Below, in pieces: positions 49,608 through 59,030 of a stretch of DNA of 64,000 bases. The position numbers and the translations under genes were made by a program. Origin of the DNA: Micromonospora polyrhachis (GTDB taxonomy: Bacteria; Actinomycetota; Actinomycetes; Mycobacteriales; Micromonosporaceae); the NCBI RefSeq assembly GCF_014203835.1, contig NZ_JACHJW010000001.1:1178001-1242000 (forward strand), read 5' to 3'. How positions within the stretch are numbered: position 1 is the first letter of the stretch; the number at the start of each line of letters is the position of its first letter. Below the pieces are notes generated by a model, which saw nothing but the letters and a program-made list of their open reading frames with translations, was not told the origin of the DNA and made no database searches.

Positions 49608-52285
49608 GGTGTCTCCTCTCCGAGCCGGAGCACGTCACCGAGACGCATCCGACGGTTGATCATGGTTTCCAGCACGGTGGCGACGAGCAGGGCGAGTACG
49701 CCGAAGACTCCGATTCCGACCAGCAGCGACGGTTCGAAACCGATCCGTACCGGTAGGCCGTCGGTGAAGGTGGACAACCCGAGCACCGGGGTCAACACCA
49801 ACGGCAGCAGCGTGCCGACCGCCGCCCCGGTGAGCAGCGAGACTCCCAGCAGTGGAGCGAGCTCCATCAGCAACAGGCCCCGCCACTGCCCGGGAGACAA
49901 CCCCATGGTCCGCAGCCGGGACAGCACCCGTCCCCGGGCCCGGGCCCCGGCGAGCACCACGAAGGCGACGGCCAGCAACCCGAGGACTCCGCCCCCGACC
50001 ACCCCGGCACCGAACCCGAAGAAGAGCAGCCCGTTGGCCCCGCCCGCGGCCAACTCGGCACGGACCGTGGACCATTCCGTGAGTACCGCGGGACGTCCCG
50101 GCAGCCGGCCGGTTCCCAGGCCACTGCTGTAGTAGCGCTGCTGCCCCGCCGCGCCGGCCTGCTGCAGTGCCGCCGGGTCGTAGCCGTCCCCGGTGACCAG
50201 GAAGCCGGTCGGCACGAGTTGCTGGTCCGGTGTGGACGGCAACGCCTGCGCGGGTAGCACCAGGAACCGATCACTGGTTCGGGCGATCATCGGGAAGGTC
50301 TCCTCGACCGCCGCGACCTGGAACGGGTACCGCCGGTTCTGGACGGCGATCGCGGCGGGTCCGGACAGTTCGGAGAGTTCGGCGGCGACCTCGGGCGACA
50401 CCAGGGCGGGCACCGGCCCGGATCCGGCAACCGCCCCGGTCAGCGCTGCCGGCAGTTCGACGGTGATGCCGGCCTCGGCCGCCAACCGACGGAACGCCGA
50501 CGGGTCCAGCACCAGCACGTGCACCTCGTCGAGGCCGCTCACCCCACCGTCGAGGCGCACGATCCGCTGCCCCGGCTGGCTGGTCAGCCCGGTCACCGCC
50601 TGGACGCCCGGCACCGCGGCCAACTCCCCGGCGGTGTCCGGGGCGAACCGGTCGCCGGTGAGCAGCGCACTGGCCGGCACCACATGATCGGCGGCCCGGT
50701 CCCGGCCGTCCTCGATGGAGGTCCTGGCGATCGCACAGAACCCGGTGGTGGCCACCGCGAGGATCACCACGACCAACGGGGTGCTGGCGACCGACCGTCC
50801 GGCCCGGGCCAGGCCGAGGAAGGCGACGGTGCCCCGACCCCGCGCCGACAACCGCCCGAAGAGTCGTACCGGCCAGGGATAGAGGCGCAGCACGACCAAG
50901 GCCACTGCGACGGCGAGCAGCACCGGCACCGAGACCAGCAACGGATCTATGGCTCCGCTGGTCAGCCCGCGTCGATAGAGCAGGACGGTGCCGAGTACGG
51001 CGAGCACCAGCACGGAGATCTCCGTCGTCAACCGCCGGGTCAGCCCGGCCGGCCCGCGCGTCTGGCGACGCTGGACATGGCTGGGCCGGCTCAACCCCAC
51101 GGCCAGCGGTACGGCGGCCGTGATCAACACTGCTCCGAGTGCGACGGACCAGACCGTGCCGCTGGCCCGTCCCGGTACAGCGAGCCCCACCGCCCAGCCG
51201 AGCGCCATCGCCAGTGGAACCACCAGTAACGCTTCGGTGAGGCTACGGCCGGCGACCGAGCGCCACCCGCCACCCCGGGCCCGGAGCAGGCCGAACTCCT
51301 CGCGACGACGGCGGACGATCAACCCGGCGGATAGCCCGATCAGGCCGGCGAGGGTGGCCAGCACCCCGGCCGAGATGATCACGAGCACGGTCCGCGCCGA
51401 GACGAGCGCGGCCAGGAACTCGCGCAGCATCCTGTCGACACCCTGGGTCACCTTCAGGTCGCCCGGCAGGCTGCGGTCCAGCCGCGCCAGGGCGTCGACC
51501 AACGTTTCGGTCCGGGTCGCGTCGAACCGGGCCGGGTCGACCCGATAGCGCCACTCGAAACTGGTCGGCAGGACGTTCATCAACGCTTCAAGCCGGACGA
51601 AGTTGGTCACCACCACGGCGGTGTGGGGCTGTCCGTCGCCCGGTGGCGGGACCGCCCGCAGGGCGGGTGGCAGCGAGTCCCAGACCCCGTTGCCCGGATC
51701 GATCGGCCGGAAGAGGCCGACGATCCTCAGGTCCAGCGAGGGTACGCCGGCCTTGTCTGTCCGTAACCGGTGCCCGACCCGCATGCCCAACTCGGCGGCG
51801 GTGCTCTCGGCCATCGCCACCTCGACCGGCGTACCGGAAACCGGGTTGGTGTCCGGCCAGCGACCGTCGACGATAGTGGCGGCCGCCTCGATCCCACTCG
51901 ACGCGCGCAGCGCCAGCTCGGTCCAGAAACCCTTGCTGTCCGGGTCGAGTCGCGCGACCACGCTCGGCGGGGTCTGGGCGGTGAACCACTCCTCCCCCAC
52001 CAGCCGACTCAGCTCCGGCGGCATCTGGTTGCGCAGCACCGCCAACCGCTCCGGTCCCTCCTGACCCCGCATCGGCATCGCCATCGTGTAGGTGATGTCC
52101 CGACTGGTGGGTGTCTGGGCGGCTATCTGCTCGCGCAGTCCCTGGTCGGTCAGCCGGTTGGCGATCCGGGGCACCGAGGTCACCAACAGGGCGACCGCCA
52201 TCGCGAGCACCGCCACCAACAGGTAGTGCCCCCGGAACGCCCAGACCCGGCGTAGCGCGCCCATGCCGCCCCCACGCCCCGTCAT
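49604..52285 (-). CDS. FtsX-like ABC permease, 893 aa
   Basis: I start it at ATG 52285, overlapping the previous permease stop (ATGA); the open frame to 52837 is a shadow. One N-terminal helix (VAVLAMAVALLVTSVPRIAN) is followed by a ~230-residue extracytoplasmic domain, a helix cluster in the middle, a second outer domain and four C-terminal helices ending with MINRRMRLGDVLRLGEE. This two-FtsX-domain layout is that of large permeases that move lipids, lipoproteins or peptides, not small ions. It is a partner of the ATPases downstream. Confidence 0.9.
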   Translation of the reverse strand: MTGRGGGMGALRRVWAFRGHYLLVAVLAMAVALLVTSVPRIANRLTDQGLREQIAAQTPTSRDITYTMAMPMRGQEGPERLAVLRNQMPPELSRLVGEEWFTAQTPPSVVARLDPDSKGFWTELALRASSGIEAAATIVDGRWPDTNPVSGTPVEVAMAESTAAELGMRVGHRLRTDKAGVPSLDLRIVGLFRPIDPGNGVWDSLPPALRAVPPPGDGQPHTAVVVTNFVRLEALMNVLPTSFEWRYRVDPARFDATRTETLVDALARLDRSLPGDLKVTQGVDRMLREFLAALVSARTVLVIISAGVLATLAGLIGLSAGLIVRRRREEFGLLRARGGGWRSVAGRSLTEALLVVPLAMALGWAVGLAVPGRASGTVWSVALGAVLITAAVPLAVGLSRPSHVQRRQTRGPAGLTRRLTTEISVLVLAVLGTVLLYRRGLTSGAIDPLLVSVPVLLAVAVALVVLRLYPWPVRLFGRLSARGRGTVAFLGLARAGRSVASTPLVVVILAVATTGFCAIARTSIEDGRDRAADHVVPASALLTGDRFAPDTAGELAAVPGVQAVTGLTSQPGQRIVRLDGGVSGLDEVHVLVLDPSAFRRLAAEAGITVELPAALTGAVAGSGPVPALVSPEVAAELSELSGPAAIAVQNRRYPFQVAAVEETFPMIARTSDRFLVLPAQALPSTPDQQLVPTGFLVTGDGYDPAALQQAGAAGQQRYYSSGLGTGRLPGRPAVLTEWSTVRAELAAGGANGLLFFGFGAGVVGGGVLGLLAVAFVVLAGARARGRVLSRLRTMGLSPGQWRGLLLMELAPLLGVSLLTGAAVGTLLPLVLTPVLGLSTFTDGLPVRIGFEPSLLVGIGVFGVLALLVATVLETMINRRMRLGDVLRLGEETP

Positions 52286-55200
52286 CGTTCTCCCCCGATC
52301 CGTAGTTGCGCAGCGGCGACGCGCTGGCGGACAGTGGCGGCGATCAGGCCGCTGAACAGCATGGCGACCAGCAGCAGCCCGATTCCGATCGCACCAACCG
52401 GCAACCACGGCAGTTCGAACGCCGGTTCCGGTATCGGCCGGCCGGCGGCCGGGGTCAGGATCACCATCGGTGCCACGGTCGCGCTGACCACGCTGCCGAC
52501 GACCAACCCCACCACGACCCCGATGCTGGCTAGGAACGCCTGCTCGGTGACGAGGGCCCGGGCCAGCAGCCGAGGTCCCGCCCCGAGGGTGTGCAGCACC
52601 GTCAACTCGGCCAGCCGCCGGCGAGCGGTCGCCCACACGTCGACCCCGAGCCCGACCAGGGCGAGCAGGACGGCACCGAGCGCGGCGGTGAGCAGGCCGC
52701 CCCGGGCCCCCAGCCAGTACGGCTGCTGCCCGGCCTCGCGGGCCACCGCCAGCCGGTCCTGCACCGTCGCCTCCGCGAGTTTCGCCACCGCCTCGGCGGC
52801 CTCGGTGTGCTGCTCCGGGTTGGTGGCAAGCCACCACTCCGACGGTGGCCGCACCGTCATGCTGCCGTGCAGCATCCGGATCACCGCCGACGGCAGGTCC
52901 AGCAGCAAAGCGGCCGGGTCGTCATCAGTGCCGGGAAGTGCCTCCGCCACGCCCAGCACGACGATGGGCACCGCTGCCCCGGAGAGCCGCAACGTCAGGG
53001 TCTCGCCCACCTTCGTGCTCAGGGCACTGAGCACGGCCGGGGTGACCACTGCCGGCACCGGGGTCTCCCCCGGGTCACCGGTCACCACGAACCGGATGTA
53101 GCCCGGGTTCCGACCGGGGTCGACGATCGGCACGGAGTAGTCGGCGTTCACCACGCCCGGGGTGCCACCGGTCAGCGCGATGTCGTACTGCTTTCCGTCC
53201 ACCACGGACCACTTGCCGGCCTCAAGGTCGACCGGCCGGCTCGTGCCGTCCGACCGGGACAGGCTCAGCTCGGTCAGGCGTAGCCCGTAGCCGCGGGCCA
53301 GCGCGACGCCGACATCGATGTCGAACCCGACGAGTCGCAGCGGCTGGCCCCCGGCGTCGGGTAGGTCGACGGCGAACCGGACCTTGGCACCGGCGCTGTC
53401 GGTACGGGCCAGCGGGGTACGCAGGAGCTGGCCGTCCGGGGTGGTGAAAAGGGCACTGGTGGTCACCGACTGCGACTGCCTGGCATCCGACGCGACGATG
53501 CTCGCCACGCCGGTGATTTTCCGGTCCTCCCGGGAGAGGTCGATCCCGGCGGCGGCGACCCGGGCCGCGGTCATCCGGTCGAACAGCGCCTGGGGGGTGC
53601 CGTCGACCAGCCGCTCGCTGAGCCGCATCACCTGGTTGGCGGTGGCGGTGTCGAGCGCCAGTACGGTGGCCGGGCTCTCCGTCGGGCCGAGCCGGACACT
53701 GTCCCGCCAGGCCGGTGCCGTGGCCCGCACCCCGGGCAACGCGGCGAGCTGGGCGGAGCGTTCGGGGCGCGCGACGCCGCCCCGCTCGACGATCCGCAGA
53801 TCCGCGCCGACCCGGTGATCGGCCTGGTCGGTCAACGAGCGTTCCCAGGTGGCGCTCAGGGAGAAGGCCAGGGTGCCGCTGCCGACGGCGAGTGCCAGCA
53901 GGAGCACCGGACCGGCATGTGGCCGGCGACCCGCCTGCCACATGCCGATCATGGTCGCGGTCCAGGGTCTCCGGTCCACGAACCGCTCCGCGAACCGGGT
54001 CGCCGGCGGCAGCAACCGCAGCGCGATCACCGCGCCGGCGAGCACGCCCAGGATGGGTGCGGCGGCAAGCAGCGGGTCGATCCCGAGGCTGTCCCCGGTA
54101 CCGGCCAGCGGGGAGGAGTACTGCCGCAGTTGGAACCAGGCCAGGACCGCCAGCGCCACCAGCGCGATGTCGACACTTGCCCGCTGGACCGTCGCCGACC
54201 GGTCGGGCCGGGACCGGGCGGCCAGATCCGCGATGTAGGTGGTACCGCGCCGCAACGCCGGGCCAAGCATCATCAACAGGCACCCGCCCCCGGCCACGCC
54301 CGCCACCAACCAGGTGAGCAGGGTGAGCTGCGGGTCGAGCGACAGCCCGGAGAGCAGGCTGCTGCGGTCGGCGTACCGCAACGCCTGTCCGGTCAGCAGC
54401 GGGGCGAGCAGCGCACCGGGCAGCACCACCAGCGCCGCTTCCCGGGCGGCGAACCCGGCCAGTTGACGGCGGGCCGCCCCCCGGGCCCGCAGCAGGGCGT
54501 TCTGCGCCCGTCGGTCCTCGTTGAGCAGTGCCGCGACGAGCAGCAGCGCATACCCGCCGATGACGACGATGAGCAGCAGCGGGGTGAGCAGGGCGGACCG
54601 GCCGACCAGGTCGGCCCGGGCCAGCCGCTCGCTGAGCTGACCGATGGCGGTGAGCGCCTGCCCGGAGGAGTCGAGGCCAGCCTTGGCCGGCAGGTCGGCG
54701 GCGGCGGCCTCGGCGTCCCGTACGACGTCGGCGAGCACGGCCGCAGCGGCTCCCCGAAGGTCCGGCTCCACCAGCCAGCTCACCGAGGTCGTACCGGTGA
54801 AGGTCTTGACGAAGTCGGCCGAGTCCAGCACGAACGGCCCGTACGCGGTGGACGAGCTGATCACGTCCGGGGCGAGTAGCCAGTACGGGTCCTGCACGTC
54901 CCGGGGGCGCCAGATGCCGGCCACCACGACCTCGCTGGCCTGTTTACTGGCTCGGTCGGTGAGCGGAATCCGGCCGCCGACGGTCACCTCCAGCCCGGCG
55001 GCGACCCGCTCCGGCAGCGCGACCTGAGTCGGGGTGCCGCCGGGTGCCGGCCAGGTACCGGCTACCAGTTCGGCGTGCTCCGGCAACCCCTCCAGGGTCA
55101 CCATCGCGGCGAAGACCGGTTCGCCACTGCTGGGTGCTCCCGCGCCGAGGTCACCGGTCAGCTCCCGACCGGTGCCGTACCGGGCGGTGGTCACCGTCGC

Positions 55201-55470
55201 CGGCAGGCCACCCAACCCGGCGGTGAACCGGGCCCGGACCGCCGTGTCCCGACCAGCGAAGTCCGCCGGGGTCCGGCCGGCGGATCCACTGATCAGCAGG
55301 CTCCGCTCCGCTGCGGGCGCGGACCGCACCACGTTGGCCTGACCGGCTTCGATCGCCTGTTGGTTGTAGCTGGCCAAGCCGGTGACCAGCACGGTAGCGA
55401 CAGCCGCCGCCACCCCGGCTGCCAGCAGAAGTCCCCTAGCCTGGCGTGCCCGTCGTAAGACCAGCCTCAT
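52282..55470 (-). CDS. FtsX-like ABC permease, 1062 aa
   Basis: First gene of the operon. An N-terminal helix (LLLAAGVAAAVATVLVTGLASYN), a large outer domain (~50-310), a helix cluster with the FtsX motif ALLRARGAARRQL, a second outer domain (~560-870), and C-terminal helices with RRRLAELTVLHTLGAGPRLLARALV. It is a paralogue of the next permease in layout but not closely similar, so the two probably form a heterodimer. The start is followed upstream by a GTTAC direct repeat at 55542-55557 that may bind a regulator. Confidence 0.9.
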   Translation of the reverse strand: MRLVLRRARQARGLLLAAGVAAAVATVLVTGLASYNQQAIEAGQANVVRSAPAAERSLLISGSAGRTPADFAGRDTAVRARFTAGLGGLPATVTTARYGTGRELTGDLGAGAPSSGEPVFAAMVTLEGLPEHAELVAGTWPAPGGTPTQVALPERVAAGLEVTVGGRIPLTDRASKQASEVVVAGIWRPRDVQDPYWLLAPDVISSSTAYGPFVLDSADFVKTFTGTTSVSWLVEPDLRGAAAAVLADVVRDAEAAAADLPAKAGLDSSGQALTAIGQLSERLARADLVGRSALLTPLLLIVVIGGYALLLVAALLNEDRRAQNALLRARGAARRQLAGFAAREAALVVLPGALLAPLLTGQALRYADRSSLLSGLSLDPQLTLLTWLVAGVAGGGCLLMMLGPALRRGTTYIADLAARSRPDRSATVQRASVDIALVALAVLAWFQLRQYSSPLAGTGDSLGIDPLLAAAPILGVLAGAVIALRLLPPATRFAERFVDRRPWTATMIGMWQAGRRPHAGPVLLLALAVGSGTLAFSLSATWERSLTDQADHRVGADLRIVERGGVARPERSAQLAALPGVRATAPAWRDSVRLGPTESPATVLALDTATANQVMRLSERLVDGTPQALFDRMTAARVAAAGIDLSREDRKITGVASIVASDARQSQSVTTSALFTTPDGQLLRTPLARTDSAGAKVRFAVDLPDAGGQPLRLVGFDIDVGVALARGYGLRLTELSLSRSDGTSRPVDLEAGKWSVVDGKQYDIALTGGTPGVVNADYSVPIVDPGRNPGYIRFVVTGDPGETPVPAVVTPAVLSALSTKVGETLTLRLSGAAVPIVVLGVAEALPGTDDDPAALLLDLPSAVIRMLHGSMTVRPPSEWWLATNPEQHTEAAEAVAKLAEATVQDRLAVAREAGQQPYWLGARGGLLTAALGAVLLALVGLGVDVWATARRRLAELTVLHTLGAGPRLLARALVTEQAFLASIGVVVGLVVGSVVSATVAPMVILTPAAGRPIPEPAFELPWLPVGAIGIGLLLVAMLFSGLIAATVRQRVAAAQLRIGGER

Positions 55471-55541
55471 GAACGCCTCTCCGGGCTCCCCACGGAGCCG
55501 ACGCCGAAGAGACTCGGCATCCGTCCGGGAAGGTTGGACGC

Positions 55542-55557
55542 GTTACTTGATCGTTAC
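55542..55557. promoter_or_regulatory. GTTAC-N6-GTTAC direct repeat before the ABC operon
   Basis: GTTAC occurs at 55542 and 55553, exactly 11 bases apart, 72 bases upstream of the first permease start. An 11-base direct repeat is the usual site for OmpR/PhoP-type response regulators. No such regulator is encoded beside the operon. Confidence 0.4.
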
Positions 55558-55605
55558 CTATCGGCATCCCCGTCAACTCCACCAGGGCTCGGACCAGGTC
55601 GTTGG

Positions 55606-55708
55606 GCGCGGTAATGCGGGCTGAGCGCGGTAATGCGGGCTGAGCGCGGTAATGCGGGCTGAGCGCGGTAATGCGGGCTGAGCGCGGTAATGCGGGCTGA
55701 GCGCGGTC
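55606..55708. repeat. 19-bp tandem repeat, five copies
   Basis: GCGCGGTAATGCGGGCTGA is repeated exactly at 55606, 55625, 55644, 55663 and 55682, with a partial copy from 55701. There is no spacer variation, so it is not a CRISPR. It lies upstream of the ABC operon promoter and directly after the gene remnant. Confidence 0.95.
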
Positions 55709-55916
55709 ATGCTCGGTGGCGGATCAGTCCGGTGGTGGGCGCGAAGCTGAGGTCGCTGTGGTCGTAGCCGGGGTATTCGTTGGCGAGGGCGGCTGCTCGG
55801 TCGGCGAGGTGGCGGGCGGTGGTCGCGTCGTGGTGGGTGGCGGCGGAGATGGCGGCTTCGACCAGCAGGGTTCCGGCCAGGGCGGCATCGTCGGAGGCGC
55901 GGGCTTGTGGAGCCAT
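55707..55916 (-). pseudogene. C-terminal remnant of a regulator-like gene, 69 codons
   Basis: A short frame with coding-like composition encodes TLLVEAAISAATHHDATTARHLADRAAALANEYPGYDHSDLSFAPTTGLIRHRA. The tail (helical TPR-like repeat, then YDHSDLSFAPT) resembles the C-terminal end of large XRE/TPR regulators of actinobacteria. No N-terminal DNA-binding part is found upstream, where the sequence becomes non-coding and AT-richer. I read it as a truncated relic; it could also be a short real gene. The tandem repeat starts at its stop codon. Confidence 0.4.
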
Positions 55917-56075
55917 CCCAGCCCTACCTCAACGGGAGGCTCAAGGCCGAGTCGACTTGACCTGTTCGAGGGACGCCCATCGACGCCTGCCGCCTTGGCT
56001 ATTCGTGTGTCTACTCGAATCCGCCGCATCAGAGATATTGTCCGGGTCCGACTAGATTGATCATCAGGAGTGCCA
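55917..56075. promoter_or_regulatory. Upstream region of the F420-type oxidoreductase gene
   Basis: These 159 bases are less GC-rich than average, especially 55995-56065. They should contain the promoter for the oxidoreductase. I see CAGGAG at 56065-56070 as its ribosome site but no clear -35/-10. Confidence 0.45.
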
Positions 56076-57059
56076 GTGATTCGGCCCAAGATCGGATTCC
56101 AGATCCCGTGTCGGCTGCCAGCACCGGAGATCGCCGCGTTTGCGAGCTCGGTTGAGCAGGCTGGGTTCGATGAGGTGTGGGTGGTCGAGGACTGCTTCTT
56201 CGCCGGCGGGATTGCCGCCTCGGCGATGGCGTTAGCTGCGACCACACACATCACGGTCGGCATCGGGATTCTGCCGGCGGTCACACGTAACGCGGCCTTC
56301 ACCGCGATGGAGGTTGCCGCGCTAGCCGAAACGCATCCGGGCCGGCTCGTCTGTGGACTGGGTCACGGAATGCGAGACTGGATGCGCCAGGTCGGCGCGG
56401 CACCCGCCTCGCCGCTGAGCGCGCTCGGCGAGCACCTGGACGCGGTCCGCCGGCTCCTCGCTGGCGAGAAGGTCACCGCACAGGGCCGCTATGTGCGGCT
56501 GGACCATGTGGCCCTGGAGTTCCCACCCCGACAGCCGCCGCCGGTCATTGCCGGGGTACGCGGTCCCAAGTCGCTTGAGGTGGCGGGCCGTTACGCCGAC
56601 GGAACGCTGCTGGCCGAGCCTGTCACGCCGGCCTACCTTGCGGCGGCTCGCGCCTCGATCGAGCGTGGGCAGGGCGGCGACCGGCGCCCGCACCGGATCA
56701 CCGCATACGCGTTATGCCACCTTGACGAGGACGCGGCGACAGCCCGCGACGCTGTGCGTCCGCTTCTGGCCGACTCAATCACCGAGCCGGCGTGGTCAGC
56801 CCATCTCAACCCGTTGGAACTGGCCGGGCAGCTCGCTGAGATTGCCGCGCTCCCCGAGGCCGAACGCGCCGCAGCCGTACCGGATTCGTGGGTCGACGAA
56901 CTCGCCGTAGTTGGTACTCCGGCCGACTGTGTCCGCCGGATTCGCGAACTGCACGCTGCGGGTGCGAACAGCGTCGTACTCTCTGCGGTCGGCGACCCTC
57001 GGAAGCAACTCGACCGCGCAGCGGCAATGGTCGGCATGCTGACCGATACTCCGTCCTGA
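56076..57059 (+). CDS. Luciferase-like (F420-dependent type) oxidoreductase, 327 aa
   Basis: I prefer GTG 56076, six bases after CAGGAG; GTG 56070 overlaps that site. The barrel is visible in KIGFQIPCRLPAPEIAAFASSVEQAGFDEVWVVED, ITVGIGILPAVTRN, HPGRLVCGLGHGMRDWM and VAGRYADGTLLAEPVTP, all typical of the LLM class. Such enzymes use F420 or FMN to reduce or oxidise diverse small molecules. GC content and codon use (GCGTTAGCT, CGGATT) are a little lower than in neighbours, so recent acquisition is possible. Confidence 0.9.
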   Translation: MIRPKIGFQIPCRLPAPEIAAFASSVEQAGFDEVWVVEDCFFAGGIAASAMALAATTHITVGIGILPAVTRNAAFTAMEVAALAETHPGRLVCGLGHGMRDWMRQVGAAPASPLSALGEHLDAVRRLLAGEKVTAQGRYVRLDHVALEFPPRQPPPVIAGVRGPKSLEVAGRYADGTLLAEPVTPAYLAAARASIERGQGGDRRPHRITAYALCHLDEDAATARDAVRPLLADSITEPAWSAHLNPLELAGQLAEIAALPEAERAAAVPDSWVDELAVVGTPADCVRRIRELHAAGANSVVLSAVGDPRKQLDRAAAMVGMLTDTPS

Positions 57060-57191
57060 CTGCACCGAGGGCACGGCGTCCAGGTCCAAATTCGGGTCAG
57101 TGGTCATAGGCGATCACGGATCGGGTGCGATTTGGTCGGCTCCGTGGCCCTGGTCGGGTGGGTACGCCCGCTGCCGCTTCCCCGAGCGCCG

Positions 57192-57250
57192 GTGATCATG
57201 AACCTATGTACGTTAACGGCCCGTTGTGACGCACATAGGCTCATGACCAC
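57192..57250. repeat. 18-bp imperfect inverted repeat, TGATCATGAA type
   Basis: GTGATCATGAACCTATGT (57192-57209) pairs with 57233-57250 at 16 of 18 positions; both mismatches become G-U pairs in the minus-strand RNA. The start TGATCATGAA is shared with the element at 22198-22257. It lies between the convergent oxidoreductase and polymerase genes, in a 245-base gap with no gene. Confidence 0.7.
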
Positions 57251-57304
57251 CTTGTCGGGTCTGGCGGGCTGTTGGCCGGGCCTCGGGACGTTTCGGCCTA
57301 CGAC

Positions 57305-58333
57305 CTACGGCCTGCGGTCGCGGGCCTTCGACGGCTGGACCCGCTTTGGTTCGCCAGGCATCTTCGGATGGTCCGGCGGGTAGGGCAGGTCGCCCGATCC
57401 GGCCTGGTCGTCACGCTCGGCCCACTCCAGCAACGGGGTGATGTCCCACGGGGTGTCGTCGATGCCGGCATGCGGGTCACCCGTCTGCGCGAGCCGTTGC
57501 GGCACCGTGACCAGGTCGAAGTCGTCCGGCTCGACCTCGGTCAACTCTTCCCAGGTGATCGGGGTGGAGACGGTGGCGCGGGCGTTGGCGCGAAGCGAGT
57601 ACGCGCAGGCGATGGTGCGGTCCCGAGCCATCTGGTTGTAGTCCAGGAACACCCGCTCGCCGCGCTCCTCCTTCCACCAGGCGGTGGTCACCAACTCCGG
57701 GCGGCGGCGCTCCACCTCCCGGGCGAACGCGATCACCGCCCGGCGCACCTCGACAAAGGTCCACCGGGGGTGGATGCGGACGTAGATGTGCACCCCGCGC
57801 CCGCCGGAGGTCTTCGGATAGCCGGTCGCGCCCAGCTCGGCGAGGAGTTGGCGTACCTCACCGGCGGCCGTCACCGCGTCGACGAAGTCGGTGCCCGGTT
57901 GGGGGTCCAGGTCGATGCGAAGCTCGTCGGGGTGGTCTACCGCGGCGGCCCGCACCGGCCAGGGATGGAACACGATGGTGCTCATCTGCACCGCCCAGGC
58001 CACATGTGCCAGGTCCACCGGACACAGCTCGTCCGCGGTACGACCACTCGGGAACCTGATCTCCGAGGTGCGCAGCCACGGCGGGACGCCCCGGGCCGGC
58101 ACCCGCTTCTGGAAGAACATCTCCCCGCCGAGCCCGTCCGGGAAGCGTTGCAGCATGGTGGGGCGGTCCCGCAGGGCTCGCAGGATCCCGTCCCCCACCG
58201 CCAGGTAGTAGTCGAAGACGTCCCGTTTGGTGAAGCCGCGGTCCGGGAACACGACCCGGTCCGGGCTGCTCAGTCGTACGGTGTGCCCGGCCACCTCGAC
58301 CTCGACGGCCTGCGCCTTCGTGCTACCACCCAT
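57305..58333 (-). CDS. LigD-type primase-polymerase domain protein (PolDom), 342 aa
   Basis: I start it at ATG 58333 (MGGSTKAQAVEVEVAG). The archaeo-eukaryotic primase fold of LigD is clear: LSSPDRVVFPDRGFTKRDVFDYY, MLQRFPDGLGGEMFFQKRVP, the catalytic acidic strand LRIDLDPQPGTDF, the SGGRGVHIYVRI segment, and VFLDYNQMARDRTIACAYSLR. It fills gaps at DNA ends with ribo- or deoxynucleotides in end joining. The ligase and nuclease domains of mycobacterial LigD are absent, so it works as a separate protein; LigC at 41302 is a possible partner. Confidence 0.93.
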   Translation of the reverse strand: MGGSTKAQAVEVEVAGHTVRLSSPDRVVFPDRGFTKRDVFDYYLAVGDGILRALRDRPTMLQRFPDGLGGEMFFQKRVPARGVPPWLRTSEIRFPSGRTADELCPVDLAHVAWAVQMSTIVFHPWPVRAAAVDHPDELRIDLDPQPGTDFVDAVTAAGEVRQLLAELGATGYPKTSGGRGVHIYVRIHPRWTFVEVRRAVIAFAREVERRRPELVTTAWWKEERGERVFLDYNQMARDRTIACAYSLRANARATVSTPITWEELTEVEPDDFDLVTVPQRLAQTGDPHAGIDDTPWDITPLLEWAERDDQAGSGDLPYPPDHPKMPGEPKRVQPSKARDRRP

Positions 58334-58445
58334 TTCGCGACCATAGGTCACGGGTGGGACAGAAACCAGGCAACGCCCGGCAGCACCGACCGACAACTGG
58401 CCCGCCTCGCCAGCCGATGATCACCGATCGTCGTACCGTTGGGGC

Positions 58446-58859
58446 ATGGCTGTTGACCGCAACGATCTGCCCACCTCTGAGAACGAGTGGCGGGTACGGC
58501 TCGCCCCGGAGGAGTTCCGGGTGCTGCGCCAGGCCGGTACCGAACGTCCATGGAGCGGCGAGTACGTCGAGACGAAGACTCCCGGTATCTACCACTGTCG
58601 GGCGTGTGGCGTGGAACTGTTCGCCAGCGACACGAAGTTCGACTCGCACTGTGGCTGGCCGAGTTTCGACCAGGCGCTGCCGGGCGCGATCCGGTACGTC
58701 GAAGACCGCTCGCTCGGCATGGTCCGGACCGAGGTGCGCTGCGCCAACTGCGACTCGCATCTCGGCCACCGGTTCGAGGGCGAGGGCTATACGCCTCGGG
58801 ACATGCGGTACTGCATCAACTCCGTGTCCCTACGCCTCGAACCCGGCGAACCCGCCTGA
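58446..58859 (+). CDS. msrB: Peptide methionine-R-sulfoxide reductase, 137 aa
   Basis: MsrB pattern: EEFRVLRQAGTERPWSGEY, the zinc Cys pairs CRAC and CANC, CGWPSFDQAL, and the catalytic Cys in MRYCINSVSLRL. It reduces methionine-R-sulfoxide in proteins damaged by oxidants, with thioredoxin as donor. Length and all four zinc Cys are normal. It is a single gene; no msrA is nearby. Confidence 0.97.
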   Translation: MAVDRNDLPTSENEWRVRLAPEEFRVLRQAGTERPWSGEYVETKTPGIYHCRACGVELFASDTKFDSHCGWPSFDQALPGAIRYVEDRSLGMVRTEVRCANCDSHLGHRFEGEGYTPRDMRYCINSVSLRLEPGEPA

Positions 58860-58867
58860 GCTGTTTC

Positions 58868-58990
58868 CCGCCGTTCGCCCTCGAACCGCAGCCGATTCCA
58901 GCGTTCGCCCTCGATCGCAGGCCGGTTCCGGTGTCTTCGCCCTCGACGGGCTGATTTCGCCGTTCCGGCCCTCGATCCCGCTCCGGTACC
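58868..58990. repeat. Degenerate ~30-bp tandem repeat
   Basis: CGTTCGCCCTCGA(T/A)CGCAGCCGGTTCC-like units recur four times with drift, right after msrB and before the zinc-ribbon gene. No gene seen here. Confidence 0.6.
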
Positions 58991-59030
58991 GCACCCTTGA
59001 CACAGGTTGCGGTGAATCGGGGGTTTTGTC

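Noticed and set aside
47923-55470. The FtsX/ABC operon as a lantibiotic or biosynthetic cluster
   Set aside because: No precursor peptide, modifying enzyme or immunity gene is visible beside it.
55606-55708. Possible CRISPR array
   Set aside because: Repeats are directly adjacent 19-mers without spacers and no cas genes are near.
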